DNA from: Streptomyces sp. WAC08241 | Lineage (GTDB): Bacteria > Actinomycetota > Actinomycetes > Streptomycetales > Streptomycetaceae | Assembly: GCA_007858575.1 (NCBI GenBank) | Contig: CP042279.1 | Coordinates: 1,550,001 to 1,614,000, forward strand | DNA length: 64,000 nucleotides | Reading direction: 5' to 3' | Shown here: in pieces, positions 52,756 through 64,000 of the stretch | How the letters are laid out: every line of letters starts with the position of its first letter | Position numbering within the stretch: the stretch's first letter is position 1 | Program-made: the position numbers and the translations under genes | Notes under the pieces: model-generated | Databases searched by the model: none | Seen by the model: only the letters and a program-made list of their open reading frames with translations | Told to the model about the DNA's origin: nothing

Positions 52756-54322
52756 ATGCACAGCGACGAGCGCCGCACCACCGCCCTCGTGGAGGCGGCC
52801 AAGGCCGGTGACGTCCACGCCAGGGACGAGCTGGTCCACGCCTTCCTGCCGCTCGTCCACAACATCGTGGGCCGCGCCCTGGACGGCCACGCCGACACGG
52901 ACGACATCGTCCAGGAGACGATGGTCCGCGTCCTCGGCGGCCTGCCCGGCCTCCGCGACCCCGCCAGGTTCCGGTCCTGGCTCGTCGCCATCGCGATGAA
53001 CGGGATACGCCGCCGCTGGCACGAACGCCGGCAGGCCCCCGTGCCCGGCCTCGACCGGGCCGCCGACCCGCCGACCCGGCCGGCGACTTCACCGAGCTCA
53101 CCATCCTCCGCCTCGGCCTCTCCGGGCAGCGCCGCGACGTGGCCCGCGCCACCCGCTGGCTCGACGAGGACGACCGCGAACTCCTCGCCCTGTGGTGGCT
53201 GGAGGCCGCCGGCGAGCTGACCCGCGCCGAACTCGCCGAGGGCCTCGGCGTCCCCCGCAGCACGCCGCCGTACGGGTCCAGCGGATGAAGGAGCGCCTGG
53301 AGACCGGCCGGGCGGTGGTCCGCGCCCTCGACGCCCTGCCGCCGTGCCCGGAGCTGACGGAGATCCTCGGCTCCTGGGACCAGCGCCCCTCCCCGCTCTG
53401 GCGCAAGCGGATAGCCCGCCACCTGCGCGCCTGCGACGCCTGCACGGCCCGGGTGACGGCCGCCGCGGCCTCGCCCCCGTCGAGGGCCTCCTGGTCGGCA
53501 TCGGACTCGTGCCCCCGCTCGGGATCGCCGCCGTCACGGCGGACGGACCGGACCTGGAGCTCGCCGGACACGGGGACGGGACGGGCGCGGGACCCGACGC
53601 GACCGCGGGGCCCGCCGGGGCCGCGGACGGTCCCGCCGTACGGGCCGGTGACGGGGAGGGACCGCCGGCCGGTGGACCCCGGGGCGCGGGGCGGCCGTCG
53701 CCGGGGTCGCCGCCGTCGTCGTGCTCGGAGCCGTCGCCCTCCTCGTACCCTCCGCACCGGAGGCGCGCGTGCGGCCCGAGCGGCCCGTCACGGCGCCCCC
53801 GACGACCCCCGTTCCGACGACGCCCGCCCCGACCACCGCGTCCCCGGCCCCGGCGGCCACCACCACGACCCCCGCGCCGACGACCACCACCCCGGCGCCC
53901 CGCCGCACCACCCCGCCCCCGCCGCCGCCCGCCCCCGGGGAGCGGGTGACCGCCCTCGTCAACCGGCTCCGGGCGCGGGCGGGCTGCCCCCGCTGCGCAC
54001 CGACCCCCGGCTCGTCGCGGCGGCCCGCGCCTACGCCCGCGACATGGTCGCGCGGGGCTACTACGGACACAGCAGCCCGGAGGGCGAGTTCGCGGGCGCG
54101 CGGATCACCGCCGCGGGGTACGACTGGAGCGCCTGGGCCGAGAACCTGGCCAGGGGCGCGACCGGCCCGGAGGCCGTCGTCGAGGACTGGCGGGACGGCT
54201 CGATGCACGAGGAGAACATGCTCGACTGCCGCTACCGGGACACCGGCGTGGCGTCGGTGCCCGGCCCCCGGGGCACGCTCTGGGTGCAGAAGCTGGCCGC
54301 GCCCGCTCCCGGACGGGGATGA
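52756..54322 (+). CDS. ECF sigma factor fused to zinc motif, membrane segment and CAP domain
   Basis: ~522 residues. Residues 1-175 are an ECF sigma factor: ELVHAFLPLVHNIVGRALDG, TDDIVQETMVRVLGGLPGLR (region 2), DRELLALWWLEAAGELTRAE with AEGLGVPRQHAAVRVQRMKE (region 4). Around 222, RHLRACDACTARV is the H-x3-C-x2-C signature of zinc anti-sigma domains. One membrane helix (~312-335, GVAAVVVLGAVALLVPSAPE) is followed by a Thr/Pro-rich linker (TTTTPAPTTTTPAPRR). The C-terminal ~125 residues are an extracellular CAP/SCP domain (LVAAARAYARDMVARGYYGH, WSAWAENLARGATGPEAVVE). It suggests a surface-sensing, membrane-tethered sigma factor. ATG 52756. Frameshifts near 53085, 53265, 53474, 53690 and 53985. 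Confidence 0.85.
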
Positions 54323-54344
54323 CCGCGGGAACCAGCGGCGGGAA

Positions 54345-55084
54345 TCAGCGCTTGACGCCGAAGTTCTGCACCCACCAGGGCCCGTTGGACGTCACGGCCA
54401 CCCCGACGCCGATGTCCTTGAGGGAGCAGTTGAGGATGTTCGCCCGGTGGCCGGAGCTCCCCATCCAGTCCGCCACGGCACGGGCCGGGGTCTTCGGCCC
54501 GCGGTGGATGTTCTCCGCCCAGGTCGACCACGCGTAGCCGGCGCCCTTCATCCGGTCGCCCGCGTCCCGCCCCTCGGGGCTCATGTGCTCGTAGTAGCCG
54601 CGGGCGGCCATGTCGGCGGCGTGCCCCTGGGCCGCCGTCCGCAGGTTCTTGTCGCTCCGGAGCGGACGGCAACCGGCCCGTGTGCGTTCGGCGTTGGTCA
54701 GGGCGACGACCTCCCTGACGAACCGCTCGCTCTTGCGGGCGGCGGCCGTCCCGCCCCCGGGGACCACGACGGGCCGCCGCTCCGACAGTTGCGCCCGCGC
54801 CTGCTCGGGCTCCGCCTCCACCCGTACGGGCACGGGCACGGGCACGGGCGCGGTCACGGGTGTGGGGAGACGGCGGCGGCCGGACCGCCGACCGCCGGGC
54901 CGCCGGCCGTCGAGGCCAGGTACGCCCCCGCCGCCACCGTGAGCGCGACGGCAGCCGTCCCCGTGACGGTGACGACCGTGCGGAACCCCGGGCGGCGGGC
55001 CCCGTCTCTCCCCCGATGCCGGCCGCCCGTCCGCGCGGGCCGTGCGCGCCGGTCGGAGGGTCGGGGACGGACGTGGTACCGCAT
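54345..55084 (-). CDS. CAP-domain protein, membrane-anchored or secreted
   Basis: ~245 residues. MRYHVRPRPSDRRARPARTG is a basic cytoplasmic start, then a single helix (VVTVTGTAAVALTVAAGAYL), a Val/Pro-rich linker (VTAPVPVPVPVRVEAEPEQA) and a CAP/SCP domain: EVVALTNAERTRAGCRPLRS, LRTAAQGHAADMAARGYYEH, AWSTWAENIHRGPKTPARAV, SSGHRANILNCSLKDIGVGV. The His/Glu positions of the CAP cavity are conserved. It converges on the sigma-CAP gene 22 bases away, and the two CAP domains are related but not identical. Role unknown. Frameshift near 54875. Confidence 0.85.
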
Positions 55085-55221
55085 GGTGCTCCGCTCTCTC
55101 GCCGGGGTCGCCGCACGGCCGGCACGGGGAGAGCCGCCGGGGCGACGGTGACAACACTTTCCGGCCCCGGACGTCCCGACACCCCTCGTCAACCCGGCGC
55201 GTCAGCTCACGGCGAAGCCTT

Positions 55222-56093
55222 TCAGCCCTGCGGAACGACCGCCACCGGGCAGGGGGCCAGATGGAGTGCCGCGTGCGCCACGGAGCCGATCCGCGGACCG
55301 ACGGCACCCCGCTTGGCCCGCCGTCCGACCACCAGGAGCTGCGCGGCCCCCGACTGCGAGAGCAGCACCTGCCCCGCGCTGCCCAGTTCGACGTGCTCCT
55401 CGACCCGGACGTCCGGGTGCTTCTCCCGCCAGGGGCCAGCGCCTCGCGCAGCGCCTTCTCCTCGTACGGGACGAGCCCGCCGGCCTCGTCGGCGAGCCGC
55501 ATCGAGGCCGGGCTGTACGCGTAGAGGGCCGGCAGGCTCCACGCGCGCACGGCCCGCACGGACGCCCACGCGCGGCGGCCGTCTCGAAGGCGAAGCCGAG
55601 CGCGGCGGCGCTGTCCTCCGGGCTGCCGAGCTGGCCGACCAGCACGTGTCCGGCGGCCGGTTCGGCCCGCTCGCCGTCGCGGGACCGGACGGCCACCACG
55701 GGACGGGTGGCGCCGGCGATGATCTGCTGCCCGTACGAGCCGAGGCAGGAACCCGGCCACGGGGCCGTGGCCGCGCGAGCCGATGACGAGCACCTCGGCC
55801 CGTTCCCCGGTGTCGAGCAGCGCGGCGACCGGGGTGTCGGGCAGCACCTCGGCCGAGAGCTCCAGGCCCGGGTGCCGGCGCGCGATCTCCTCCTCGGCCC
55901 CGCGCAGGACCGCCCACGCGGCCCGCCCCTGGGCCTCGGGGGTCCTGGGCCAGGGGAGGTCCAGGGGTTCCCAGCGCCAGGCGTGCGCGAGCCGTAGCGG
56001 GAGGCCCCGGTGCAGGGCCTCGCGGGCGGCCCAGTCCGCCGCGGCGAGACTCTCCGGGGAACCGTCCACTCCTGCGACGATCTCACGACTCAT
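55222..56093 (-). CDS. Universal stress protein, two UspA domains
   Basis: ~290 residues. MSREIVAGVDGSPESLAAAD begins domain 1, which has the ATP loop VLVIGSRGHGPVAGFLLGSY (G-x2-G-x9-G-S). Domain 2 spans HVLVGQLGSPEDSAAALGFA to LLVVGRRAKRGAVGPRIGSV and ends CPVAVVPQG. Tandem Usp proteins bind ATP and act in dormancy or stress responses. ATG 56093. Frameshifts near 55436, 55578 and 55747. Nothing in the neighbourhood narrows its role. Confidence 0.9.
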
Positions 56094-56236
56094 CAGGCTG
56101 CCTCCGTCGGTGCGGTGCGGGTCCGCCGGCCGGCGGACCCCTCCCTCCAGCTTGGGCCCAACGGCCGCCCGACGGCAGGGTCCTACGTCCCGACATGCTG
56201 TTCTCCTCCGCCGCGGGGGCACGGTGGGGAGGCGGC

Positions 56237-57666
56237 TCAGGCCAGCAGGGTGAGCCGGGCGTGGGTGCCGTTGAGGTAGTGGTCCCCGATGTCCCGGAGC
56301 CGGTGGTCCACCAGGGTCGGGGCGGTGAGCGCGCGGGCGTTGCGCCAGAAGCGGTCGAACCCCGGTCCGCCGCCCCGGGAGTCGGCGCCCGCCGTGCCGT
56401 CCACCAGTTCGAGGATGCGGGTGGTGATGTGGACGGCCGCCCGGCCGGTGACGGTCTCGGCCGCCGCGACGAGGACGGAGATGTCGGCGCGCTCCTCCAG
56501 GGTCAGCGACCACTCGGCGTGCAGGCCGCGGGCGAGGGCGTCCGTCGCCCGCTCCACCACCGCGGCGGCGGCGTGCGCGGCGGTCGCCAGCTCGCCGTAG
56601 GCCAGGAGGAGGTACGGGTCGTCCCCCGACCCGACCGGGGCGGCGCCGTCCCCGGCCGCCGGGCTGCCCGCGCCGCCGGCCGGGGCGGGCCCGGCCTGGT
56701 CGGCGCGGCTGATGTCCCGGGCCTCGGCCAGGGCCCCTCGGCGATGCCGAGGCCGACCTGGGTGAGGAGCAGCCGCAGGGCGAGCGGGGCGAGGGTGGTG
56801 AACGGGGCCACGGCGTGCTCGTCGTGCGGCAGGACGCCGAGGACGTGCTCGGGCGGTACGGGGACGTGGTCGAAGGTGACGGTGCCCGCACCGGCCAGGC
56901 GCTGCCCGACCCGGTCCGTGCCCGCGTCGGTGAACACCCCCGGGTGGGCCGGGTCCACCAGGACGACCAGGAGGTCGCCCGTGCCACCGGGACGCGCGCC
57001 GACGACGAGCCGGTCGGCCACCGTGACGCCGGAGGCGAAGGCGCGGCGCCCGTCGAGGATCCAGCCGCCGCCGCTGCCCTCGGCGGGGTGAGCGTGAGGC
57101 CGGGGCCGGTCGTGGCGCGCGGCGGCTCGACGCCTCCGGCGAGCAGCCAGCGCTCCTCCGCCGTACACACGTCGAGGGCGGGCGGACGCCGGTGGCCGGC
57201 CCCCGTCCGGCGCGCGCCGTCCGTCTCCGCCGCGGGGTCCCGGCGCCCCGTCGTGGAAGCGGTGTCCGTCTCCGTCGGCAGGGTCGTGCGCCTCGTGGGC
57301 GGGGCCGAAGAAGCGGCTGCTCCACGAGAGCGCGTAGTGGTGGGCGAGGAGTTCGCCCACGGAGCTGTCGGCGGCGGAGATCTCCCGTACGACCGCGCAC
57401 GCGGCCCGCCAGTCGGCGCCCCGCCGGGACGGCCCCGGCGCGGTGAGGAGGGCGGGCAGGCCCGCCTCCTGGAGCCGGGCGACCTCGTCGAAGGGCGCCT
57501 TGCCCGCCCGGTCCCTGGCCAGGGCGTCCACGGCCAGGTCGTCGGCGAGCTCCCGGGTGACGCGGGGCCAGATCTCGTCGTCCGCGGGCCGGTCGACGAC
57601 CCGGCCGGCCGGTGCGGAGGCGGTGCGCACAGCAGGTCTCTTCGGCGATTTCCTCGGCGTACTCAC
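56237..57666 (-). CDS. Acyl-CoA dehydrogenase family (SfnB/DszC-like)
   Basis: ~475 residues. FDEVARLQEAGLPALLTAPG, REISAADSSVGELLAHHYAL, WILDGRRAFASGVTVADRLV, AGAGTVTFDHVPVPPEHVLG and a C-terminal helical part ending YLNGTHARLTLLA. The S-S-V-G-x-L-x-x-H-Y segment is typical of the flavin monooxygenase branch (SfnB, DszC) used on organosulfur compounds rather than of beta-oxidation enzymes. It lies beside an Rrf2 regulator and a sulfur-type leader peptide, supporting a sulfur-scavenging role. GTG 57666 has AGGTGA upstream. Frameshifts near 56736, 57088, 57240 and 57285. Confidence 0.8.
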
Positions 57667-57687
57667 GTCACCTCACATGATCCCTGG

Positions 57688-57712
57688 TATCCCCACTGGA
57701 ATAGTAGGGATA
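57688..57712. promoter_or_regulatory. Inverted repeat upstream of the acyl-CoA dehydrogenase
   Basis: TATCCCC and GGGATA flank ACTGGAATAGTA. A/T-rich compared with surroundings, 22 bases before the GTG at 57666. Probable promoter/operator, possibly for the adjacent Rrf2 regulator. Confidence 0.4.
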
Positions 57713-57857
57713 GTGGTAGAGGTGGCCGCCGCTCCCCAAGGGGCGTCCGCAGGTTGGACAAGGGCGTCTTGATCGATGAGACGGGGTCAAGTCGGCGCAG
57801 GTCGCACGGGGTTGCCCCGGCCGGTCGAAGGCGGAGCGGGGGCGGGGCAGGGGCCGG

Positions 57858-58313
57858 TCAGGGGTTGGTCCAGGCCTCCGGGTCGTCGGCGAGCGCGACG
57901 ATCCCGGCCGGCAGCTTCGCCGCCGCCACCTCCGCGAGCGAGACGCCGAGCACCTCGCGGACCCCCGCCCGGAGCGCGATCCACAGCGTCAGGAGCGACT
58001 CGGCGGGACCCGTGTACGACAGCTCCGGCGGCCGCTCCCCGCGCACCGAGACCAGCGGACCGTCCACGCAGCGGATGACCTCCGCGACCGAGATGGTCTC
58101 GGCGGGCCTGGCCAGCCAGTACCCGCCGTTGCCGCCGCGCTGGCTCTGCACCAGGCCGCCCTTGCGCATGTCCCCGAGGATGCCCTCAAGGAACTTGTGC
58201 GAGATGCCCTGGTCCTCCGCGATGGCCTCGGCCTTCAGCGGGCCCGCGTCCCGGGCGGCGGCGAGCTGGAGGGCGGCACGCACCGCGTAGTCGGCCCTGG
58301 CTGAAATGCGCAT
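57858..58313 (-). CDS. Rrf2-family transcriptional regulator (CymR-like)
   Basis: 151 residues in one intact frame. MRISARADYAVRAALQLAAA is the classic Rrf2 start; EAIAEDQGISHKFLEGILGD is the HTH and VQSQRGGNGGYWLARPAETI the wing. The three cysteines that bind an iron-sulfur cluster in IscR/NsrR are absent, which points to the CymR type that senses cysteine status through other means. No ribosome site precedes ATG 58313, and GGAATAAT lies 8 bases upstream, so a leaderless transcript is possible. Divergent from the leader peptide/GST pair and next to the acyl-CoA dehydrogenase. Confidence 0.88.
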   Translation of the reverse strand: MRISARADYAVRAALQLAAARDAGPLKAEAIAEDQGISHKFLEGILGDMRKGGLVQSQRGGNGGYWLARPAETISVAEVIRCVDGPLVSVRGERPPELSYTGPAESLLTLWIALRAGVREVLGVSLAEVAAAKLPAGIVALADDPEAWTNP

Positions 58314-58502
58314 GCGCGCATTATTCCGTACGGTCGGGACGGATCCACCCGCCCGCGGGACGCGCCGTACCGCCCGCCGTACCCGCCCGGTCGTGGGACG
58401 CGCCGTACCGCGCTGTGAGACGACCCGTACCGCACTCTTGACGCCGTCCGTGACCGGCCGGACACTCGTGGACGGGAAAACCGAGCGAACAGGTAGGAAA
58501 CC

Positions 58503-58613
58503 ATGGGACGCACCGGCCGGAGGGACACCGCATCCGCCGCGCTCCTCCCGCGCTCCCTCCCCCTGACGTCCCGCCGCCACATCGACCTGCTGCGGGTCTG
58601 CAGCGCCGCGTAG
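58503..58613 (+). CDS. Sulfur-type leader peptide
   Basis: 36 residues from ATG 58503 (AGGTAGGA upstream): MGRTGRRDTASAALLPRSLP then LTSRRHIDLLRVCSAA and TAG 58611-58613. The S-R-R-H-I-D-L-L-R-V-C-S-A core is that of leader peptides preceding sulfur-metabolism genes in streptomycetes; cysteine near the end suits an attenuator that reads cysteine supply. The GST-like gene starts ~195 bases downstream. Confidence 0.82.
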   Translation: MGRTGRRDTASAALLPRSLPLTSRRHIDLLRVCSAA

Positions 58614-58808
58614 TCGCCGCCGCCTCCCGGGCCGGCCCCCCGCCACACCTCCGCCCGGCCAGGCCCCTCCTCGCGGTCCGTACGTCTCCTCCTGCACGCA
58701 TCTCCGCCGCCCCGGGGCCCCGTTCGGCCCGCGCCGTCGCCGAGCCGCCGCGACCGGCGCCGCCGTGCACCGCCCCGCTCCGGCACCGAGCACCCTCAAG
58801 GGAGAAGC

Positions 58809-59668
58809 ATGTCCGTCGTCCCGTCCTCGCTGCTGCCCGCCTCCGCCGTGCCCGCCTTCCGCGGCCGCATCGGACGCGACGTGCACAGCGGCCACTACGC
58901 CGTACCGCACCGCTACCGCCTCCACGTCGCACCGTCCGGCCCCGGCTGTCTGGGCATCGCCCTCACCCACGGCCTGCTCGGGCTCGACGACACCCTCCCG
59001 CTCACGGTCCTGCCCGACACCCCCGACACCCCCGACGGCGGATACGCGGCGCTCCGCCCGCTCTACGAGGCCAGCGCCCACCTCTACGACGGTCCCGCCT
59101 CCGCGCCCGTCCTCAGCGACGGCTGGACCGGCCGCATCGTCACCACCCACGTCCCCGACATCCTCCGGGACCTCGCCCTGCGCTTCCGCGGCGACGGCCC
59201 CGACCTGCTGCCGGAGGAGCACCGCGCCGAGATCGACGCCGTGGCCGACCTGTGCGAGCGGAGCGTCAACCGGGCCGCCCAGCGGGCCGGCGAACTCGGA
59301 CTCGACGACGAGGCCGCCCACCACGAGCCCCTCGGCGTCCTCTTCGCCGCGCTCGACTCCCTGGAGGACCGCCTCGCCCGCCGGCCGTACGTCCTCGGCG
59401 ACGGACCGACCCTCGCCGACGTCCACGTCTGGATCACCCTCGTCCAGCTCGACACCGTCCACCGCTGGCACCTGGACGCCACCGCCATGGACCGGGTCGC
59501 CGCCCACCCGGCCCTCTGGGCGTACGCCCAACGCCTGGCCGCGCGCCCCGAGTTCGCCCGCCACCTCGACATCGACGCCGTCCTGCGCCGCCACCGCGCC
59601 CACTGCCGGGGCCGCGAGGCGGCGGGCGCGGGATCCGCATCGTCGACTGGTCGGCCGCCCCGCGCTGA
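58809..59668 (+). CDS. Glutathione-transferase-like protein (ECM4/YqjG type)
   Basis: ~287 residues. FRGRIGRDVHSGHYAVPHRY, GCLGIALTHGLLGLDDTLPL, GGYAALRPLYEASAHLYDGP, VLSDGWTGRIVTTHVPDILR and the C-terminal GST domain (LEDRLARRPYVLGDGPTLAD, VHVWITLVQLDTVHRWHLDA) match the Xi-class/ECM4 fold. The catalytic C-P-W-A cysteine of glutathionyl-hydroquinone reductases is not in its usual place; the candidate cysteine is that of GPGCLG (~41). Actinomycetes use mycothiol, so a mycothiol or other thiol substrate is likelier than glutathione. ATG 58809 follows AAGGGAG. One frameshift near 59630 gives the end IRIVDWSAAPR. Confidence 0.8.
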
Positions 59669-59680
59669 CGGCCCGGGAAC

Positions 59681-59710
59681 GGGGTCCGGGGAGCGCCTTC
59701 CCCGGACCCC
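59681..59710 (+). terminator. Terminator after the GST-like gene
   Basis: GGGGTCCGGGGA and TCCCCGGACCCC form a perfect 12-bp stem around GCGCCT, 13 bases after the stop. Confidence 0.8.
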
Positions 59711-59813
59711 GGCGATCCCGCGTCCTCCCCTGCCGTCACCCACCGTGTCCGCGCGGGTCGCGGGTGTGGCCGACGGCCGCCAGTATGGAGCGACGCAGGA
59801 ACAGGAGGACGCC

Positions 59814-60055
59814 ATGCTGCTGCCCGACAGGAACACGGTCGACCGGTTGCTCCGGCACTACCGCGCCCAGGAGCGGACCGTGCTCGCCCGGCCGTGCGAC
59901 CTGTCGGCCCGACGGCGCTTCGAGGACACGGCGTACACCCTCTGCGTCCTCATGGGGAGCGCAGCGCCCGCGCGGCGGTCCGCGCCGCCGAACGGTACGT
60001 GACCGGGAACCGGGCCCCGGCCCGGCCGACCCTGGAGGGCCTGCCGGGAGCCTGA
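59814..60055 (+). CDS. DUF5133 protein
   Basis: ~80 residues. MLLPDRNTVDRLLRHYRAQE, then LSARRRFEDTAYTLCVLMG and, after one restored base near 59957, SARAAVRAAERYVTG and the end PTLEGLPGA (TGA 60053). The F-E-D-x-A-Y-T-L-C-V-L-x-G motif is the DUF5133 hallmark; these small streptomycete proteins have no known function. Strong ribosome site ACAGGAGGAC. Without repair the frame stops at 60002. Confidence 0.75.
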
Positions 60056-60109
60056 CCCTCCGGGCCCGGCACCTTCCCGCTCCCTCCCGCGCCTCCCGTC
60101 GTGCTCCCC

Positions 60110-60180
60110 GGAAGAAACCGGAAGGGATCGGAAGGGATCAGAAGGGACGGAAGGGACCGGAAGGGACCGGAAGAGATCAG
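60110..60180. repeat. Degenerate ~10-bp tandem repeat
   Basis: Seven imperfect copies of CGGAAGGGAY/ACC (CCGGAAGGGATCGGAAGGGA and following) in the gap before the UvrA-like gene. The unit is purine-rich on the plus strand. Similar ACCGGA-type echoes continue to ~60310. Confidence 0.65.
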
Positions 60181-60350
60181 GAATCGAGAAGCGTCGTCGT
60201 CGTGCCGCCATTAGCGTGACAGCCATGGGCATCGCGGCCCTCCGGGGACCGGAGCCGAGAACCGGGTTCGCGTACGGGACCCGAGGACCGGATCCGAGGA
60301 CCGGACGCGATGGCCCACCCTTTCGGCCCCGCGCGACAGCAGGAGACACG

Positions 60351-62752
<2,402 letters not shown>

Positions 62753-62814
62753 GGGCCCCGGGACCCTCGCCCCGCGGCCCCGCCCCGCGGTCCTCACCCC
62801 ACGGCCCCGCCCAG

Positions 62815-62859
62815 CAGCCCTCAGTCCCGCAGCCCTCAGTCCCGCAGCCCTCAGTCCTG
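62815..62859. repeat. 15-bp tandem repeat, three copies
   Basis: CAGCCCTCAGTCCCG at 62815-62829 and 62830-62844, and CAGCCCTCAGTCCTG at 62845-62859. The stop codon of the carboxypeptidase (TCA at 62851-62853) lies in the third copy, so the array looks like a duplicated gene end. Confidence 0.75.
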
Positions 62860-64000
62860 CGGGGAGCGGTCGGCCCCGGCGCCCGCCCGGCGCCGCCACG
62901 CCCACAGCGCCAGCGCCGCCGCGCAGGCCGCGCCGATCAGGCCCAGCGAAAGGCCGGCCGACGCGCCCGAGGCCGCCGTCGCGCTGGACGCGTCCTTCCC
63001 GAGGGCGGCCTCGGCGGGGCCTCCCCGGTCCGGGCCTCCTTCCCCGGCGCGCCCGACGCCGGGGCGTCCTTCGCCCGGACGCCCTCGCTGGGCTCGGCGC
63101 CCGCCCGGGGTGCCGTCTCCGCCCCGGCCCCGTCCCGTCCGCCACGAGCCGCCGCCACGGCACGCGCGTCCGCCTCCGCCTTCGCGCGCTCCGGCAGCAG
63201 CGAGCCCACCGGCCGGACGCGGTCCGCCGCGTCGAAGCCCCAGTCGAGCAGCGACCGCGCCTCCTCGTACACGGCGTACCCGCCGCCCTCCTGCGGGTTC
63301 ATCACCGAGACGACGAGGGTCCGGCCGCCCCGCTCGGCCGCGGAGACCAGCGTGTTGCCCGCGTTGCTCGTGTAGCCGTTCTTGATGCCGATGAGGCCGG
63401 GGTAGCGGTCCACTCCGTTCGCTCCGGTCAGGAGCCGGTTGGTGTTGGCGATGCCGTACGACCACGAACCCGCCGGGAAGTCCGCGTACCGCGTCGAGCA
63501 GTAGCGGGTGAACGCCGGGTCCTGGAGCCCGGCCCGGCCGAAGACCGCCAGGTCGTACGCGGAGGACACCTGCCCCGGGGCGTCGTAGCCGTCCGGGGAG
63601 ACCACGTGGGTGTCGTTCGCCCCCAGGGAGCGGGCCTTCTCCTGCATCTTCCCGGCCATCGCGTCCCAGCCGCCGTTCATCGCGGCGAGCACGTGCACCG
63701 CGTCGTTCCCGGAGCTGAGGAAGACGCCGTTCCACAGGTCCGAGACCTTGTAAGTGTACCCTCCTTGATCCCGACCAGGCTACTGCCCGCCCCGATGCCG
63801 GTCAGCTCGGAATCGGCCACGGTGTGCTGCTCGGAGGGGTCGTGGTGGGGAGCGCGGTGAGGGCGAACAGCGTCTTGAGCGTGCTGGCGGGCGGCAGCTT
63901 CCGGTGCGCGTCCCGCGCGGCGAGCACCTCGCCCGTGGACGCGTCCGCGACCACCCACGACAGCGCGGAGGCCGAGGGCAGCCGGGGCGCGCCCGCCAGC
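62851..64000 (-). CDS. D-alanyl-D-alanine carboxypeptidase, N-terminus missing
   Basis: Runs off the right edge; ~385 residues visible. [20 protein letters not shown] leads to [15 protein letters not shown] with the S-x-x-K nucleophile (STLK), [20 protein letters not shown] with S-x-N (SGN), and [20 protein letters not shown], where K-N-G replaces the usual K-T-G, as is common in actinobacterial homologues. A Glu/Ala/Pro-rich linker and a C-terminal membrane helix ([19 protein letters not shown]) plus RRR anchor it. Trims peptidoglycan stem peptides outside the membrane. Frameshifts near 63019, 63760 and 63842. Confidence 0.88.

Overview
The window looks like chromosome from a Streptomyces-type actinomycete. 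It is very GC-rich (G/C at almost every third codon position). Translational overlaps (ATGA/GTGA) are common. The gene families are typical of that genus: F420/LLM oxidoreductases, DUF6479, DUF5133, small 'RR-H-(I/V)-D-L' leader peptides, monomeric Icd, a nitrate reductase-flavoprotein fusion, and a match to the DmdR/DtxR iron box. No rRNA, tRNA, CRISPR array or insertion sequence was recognised. Most genes are broken by single-base frameshifts in G or C runs, even essential ones such as argCJBD and icd. These look like sequencing or assembly errors, so coordinates below span the reconstructed genes, and domains were read by joining adjacent frames.

Layout. 1-168: tail of an amidohydrolase. 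382-4766 (minus): argCJBD, with a strong iron box upstream. 5213-8284 (plus): a GAF/PAS/PP2C phosphatase, then a DUF2975 plus HTH pair behind a large inverted repeat. 8339-15836: a divergent locus around a Zur-like palindrome, holding an MFS exporter on one side and, on the other, a FecBCD-type metallophore importer, a PF04016-like protein, a PduX-like GHMP kinase and an SbnA/CysK-like PLP enzyme. I regard this as the best candidate for an undescribed system, a compact zinc-responsive metallophore (or zinc-linked metabolite) pathway. 15911-19601: a methyltransferase remnant, an iron-containing redox enzyme, CDGSH protein, HemK2-like methyltransferase, DUF6479 and an LLM oxidoreductase. 19960-23396: an SLC13 permease, a leader peptide and a secreted propeller-like protein.

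23420-37641 is a molybdenum region: nitrate reductase fused to a CysJ-type flavoprotein behind a GlnR-like box, an HTH-TOBE protein, PucR regulator, xanthine dehydrogenase (FAD subunit plus fused FeS/Mo subunit), a sulfite-oxidase-like protein and modA-modBC. 38175-49956 is housekeeping: reductase, DEAD-box helicase, cold-shock protein with a structured 5' region, DUF817, GAPDH, GNAT, serine hydrolase, VanW protein, LacI regulator and PAP2 protein.

50001-64000: monomeric isocitrate dehydrogenase; a sigma factor fused to an anti-sigma-like zinc motif, a membrane segment and an extracellular CAP domain, convergent with a second CAP protein; a universal stress protein; a sulfur-type module (acyl-CoA dehydrogenase, Rrf2 regulator, leader peptide, glutathione-transferase-like protein); DUF5133; a short UvrA paralogue; and a D-Ala-D-Ala carboxypeptidase running off the right end.
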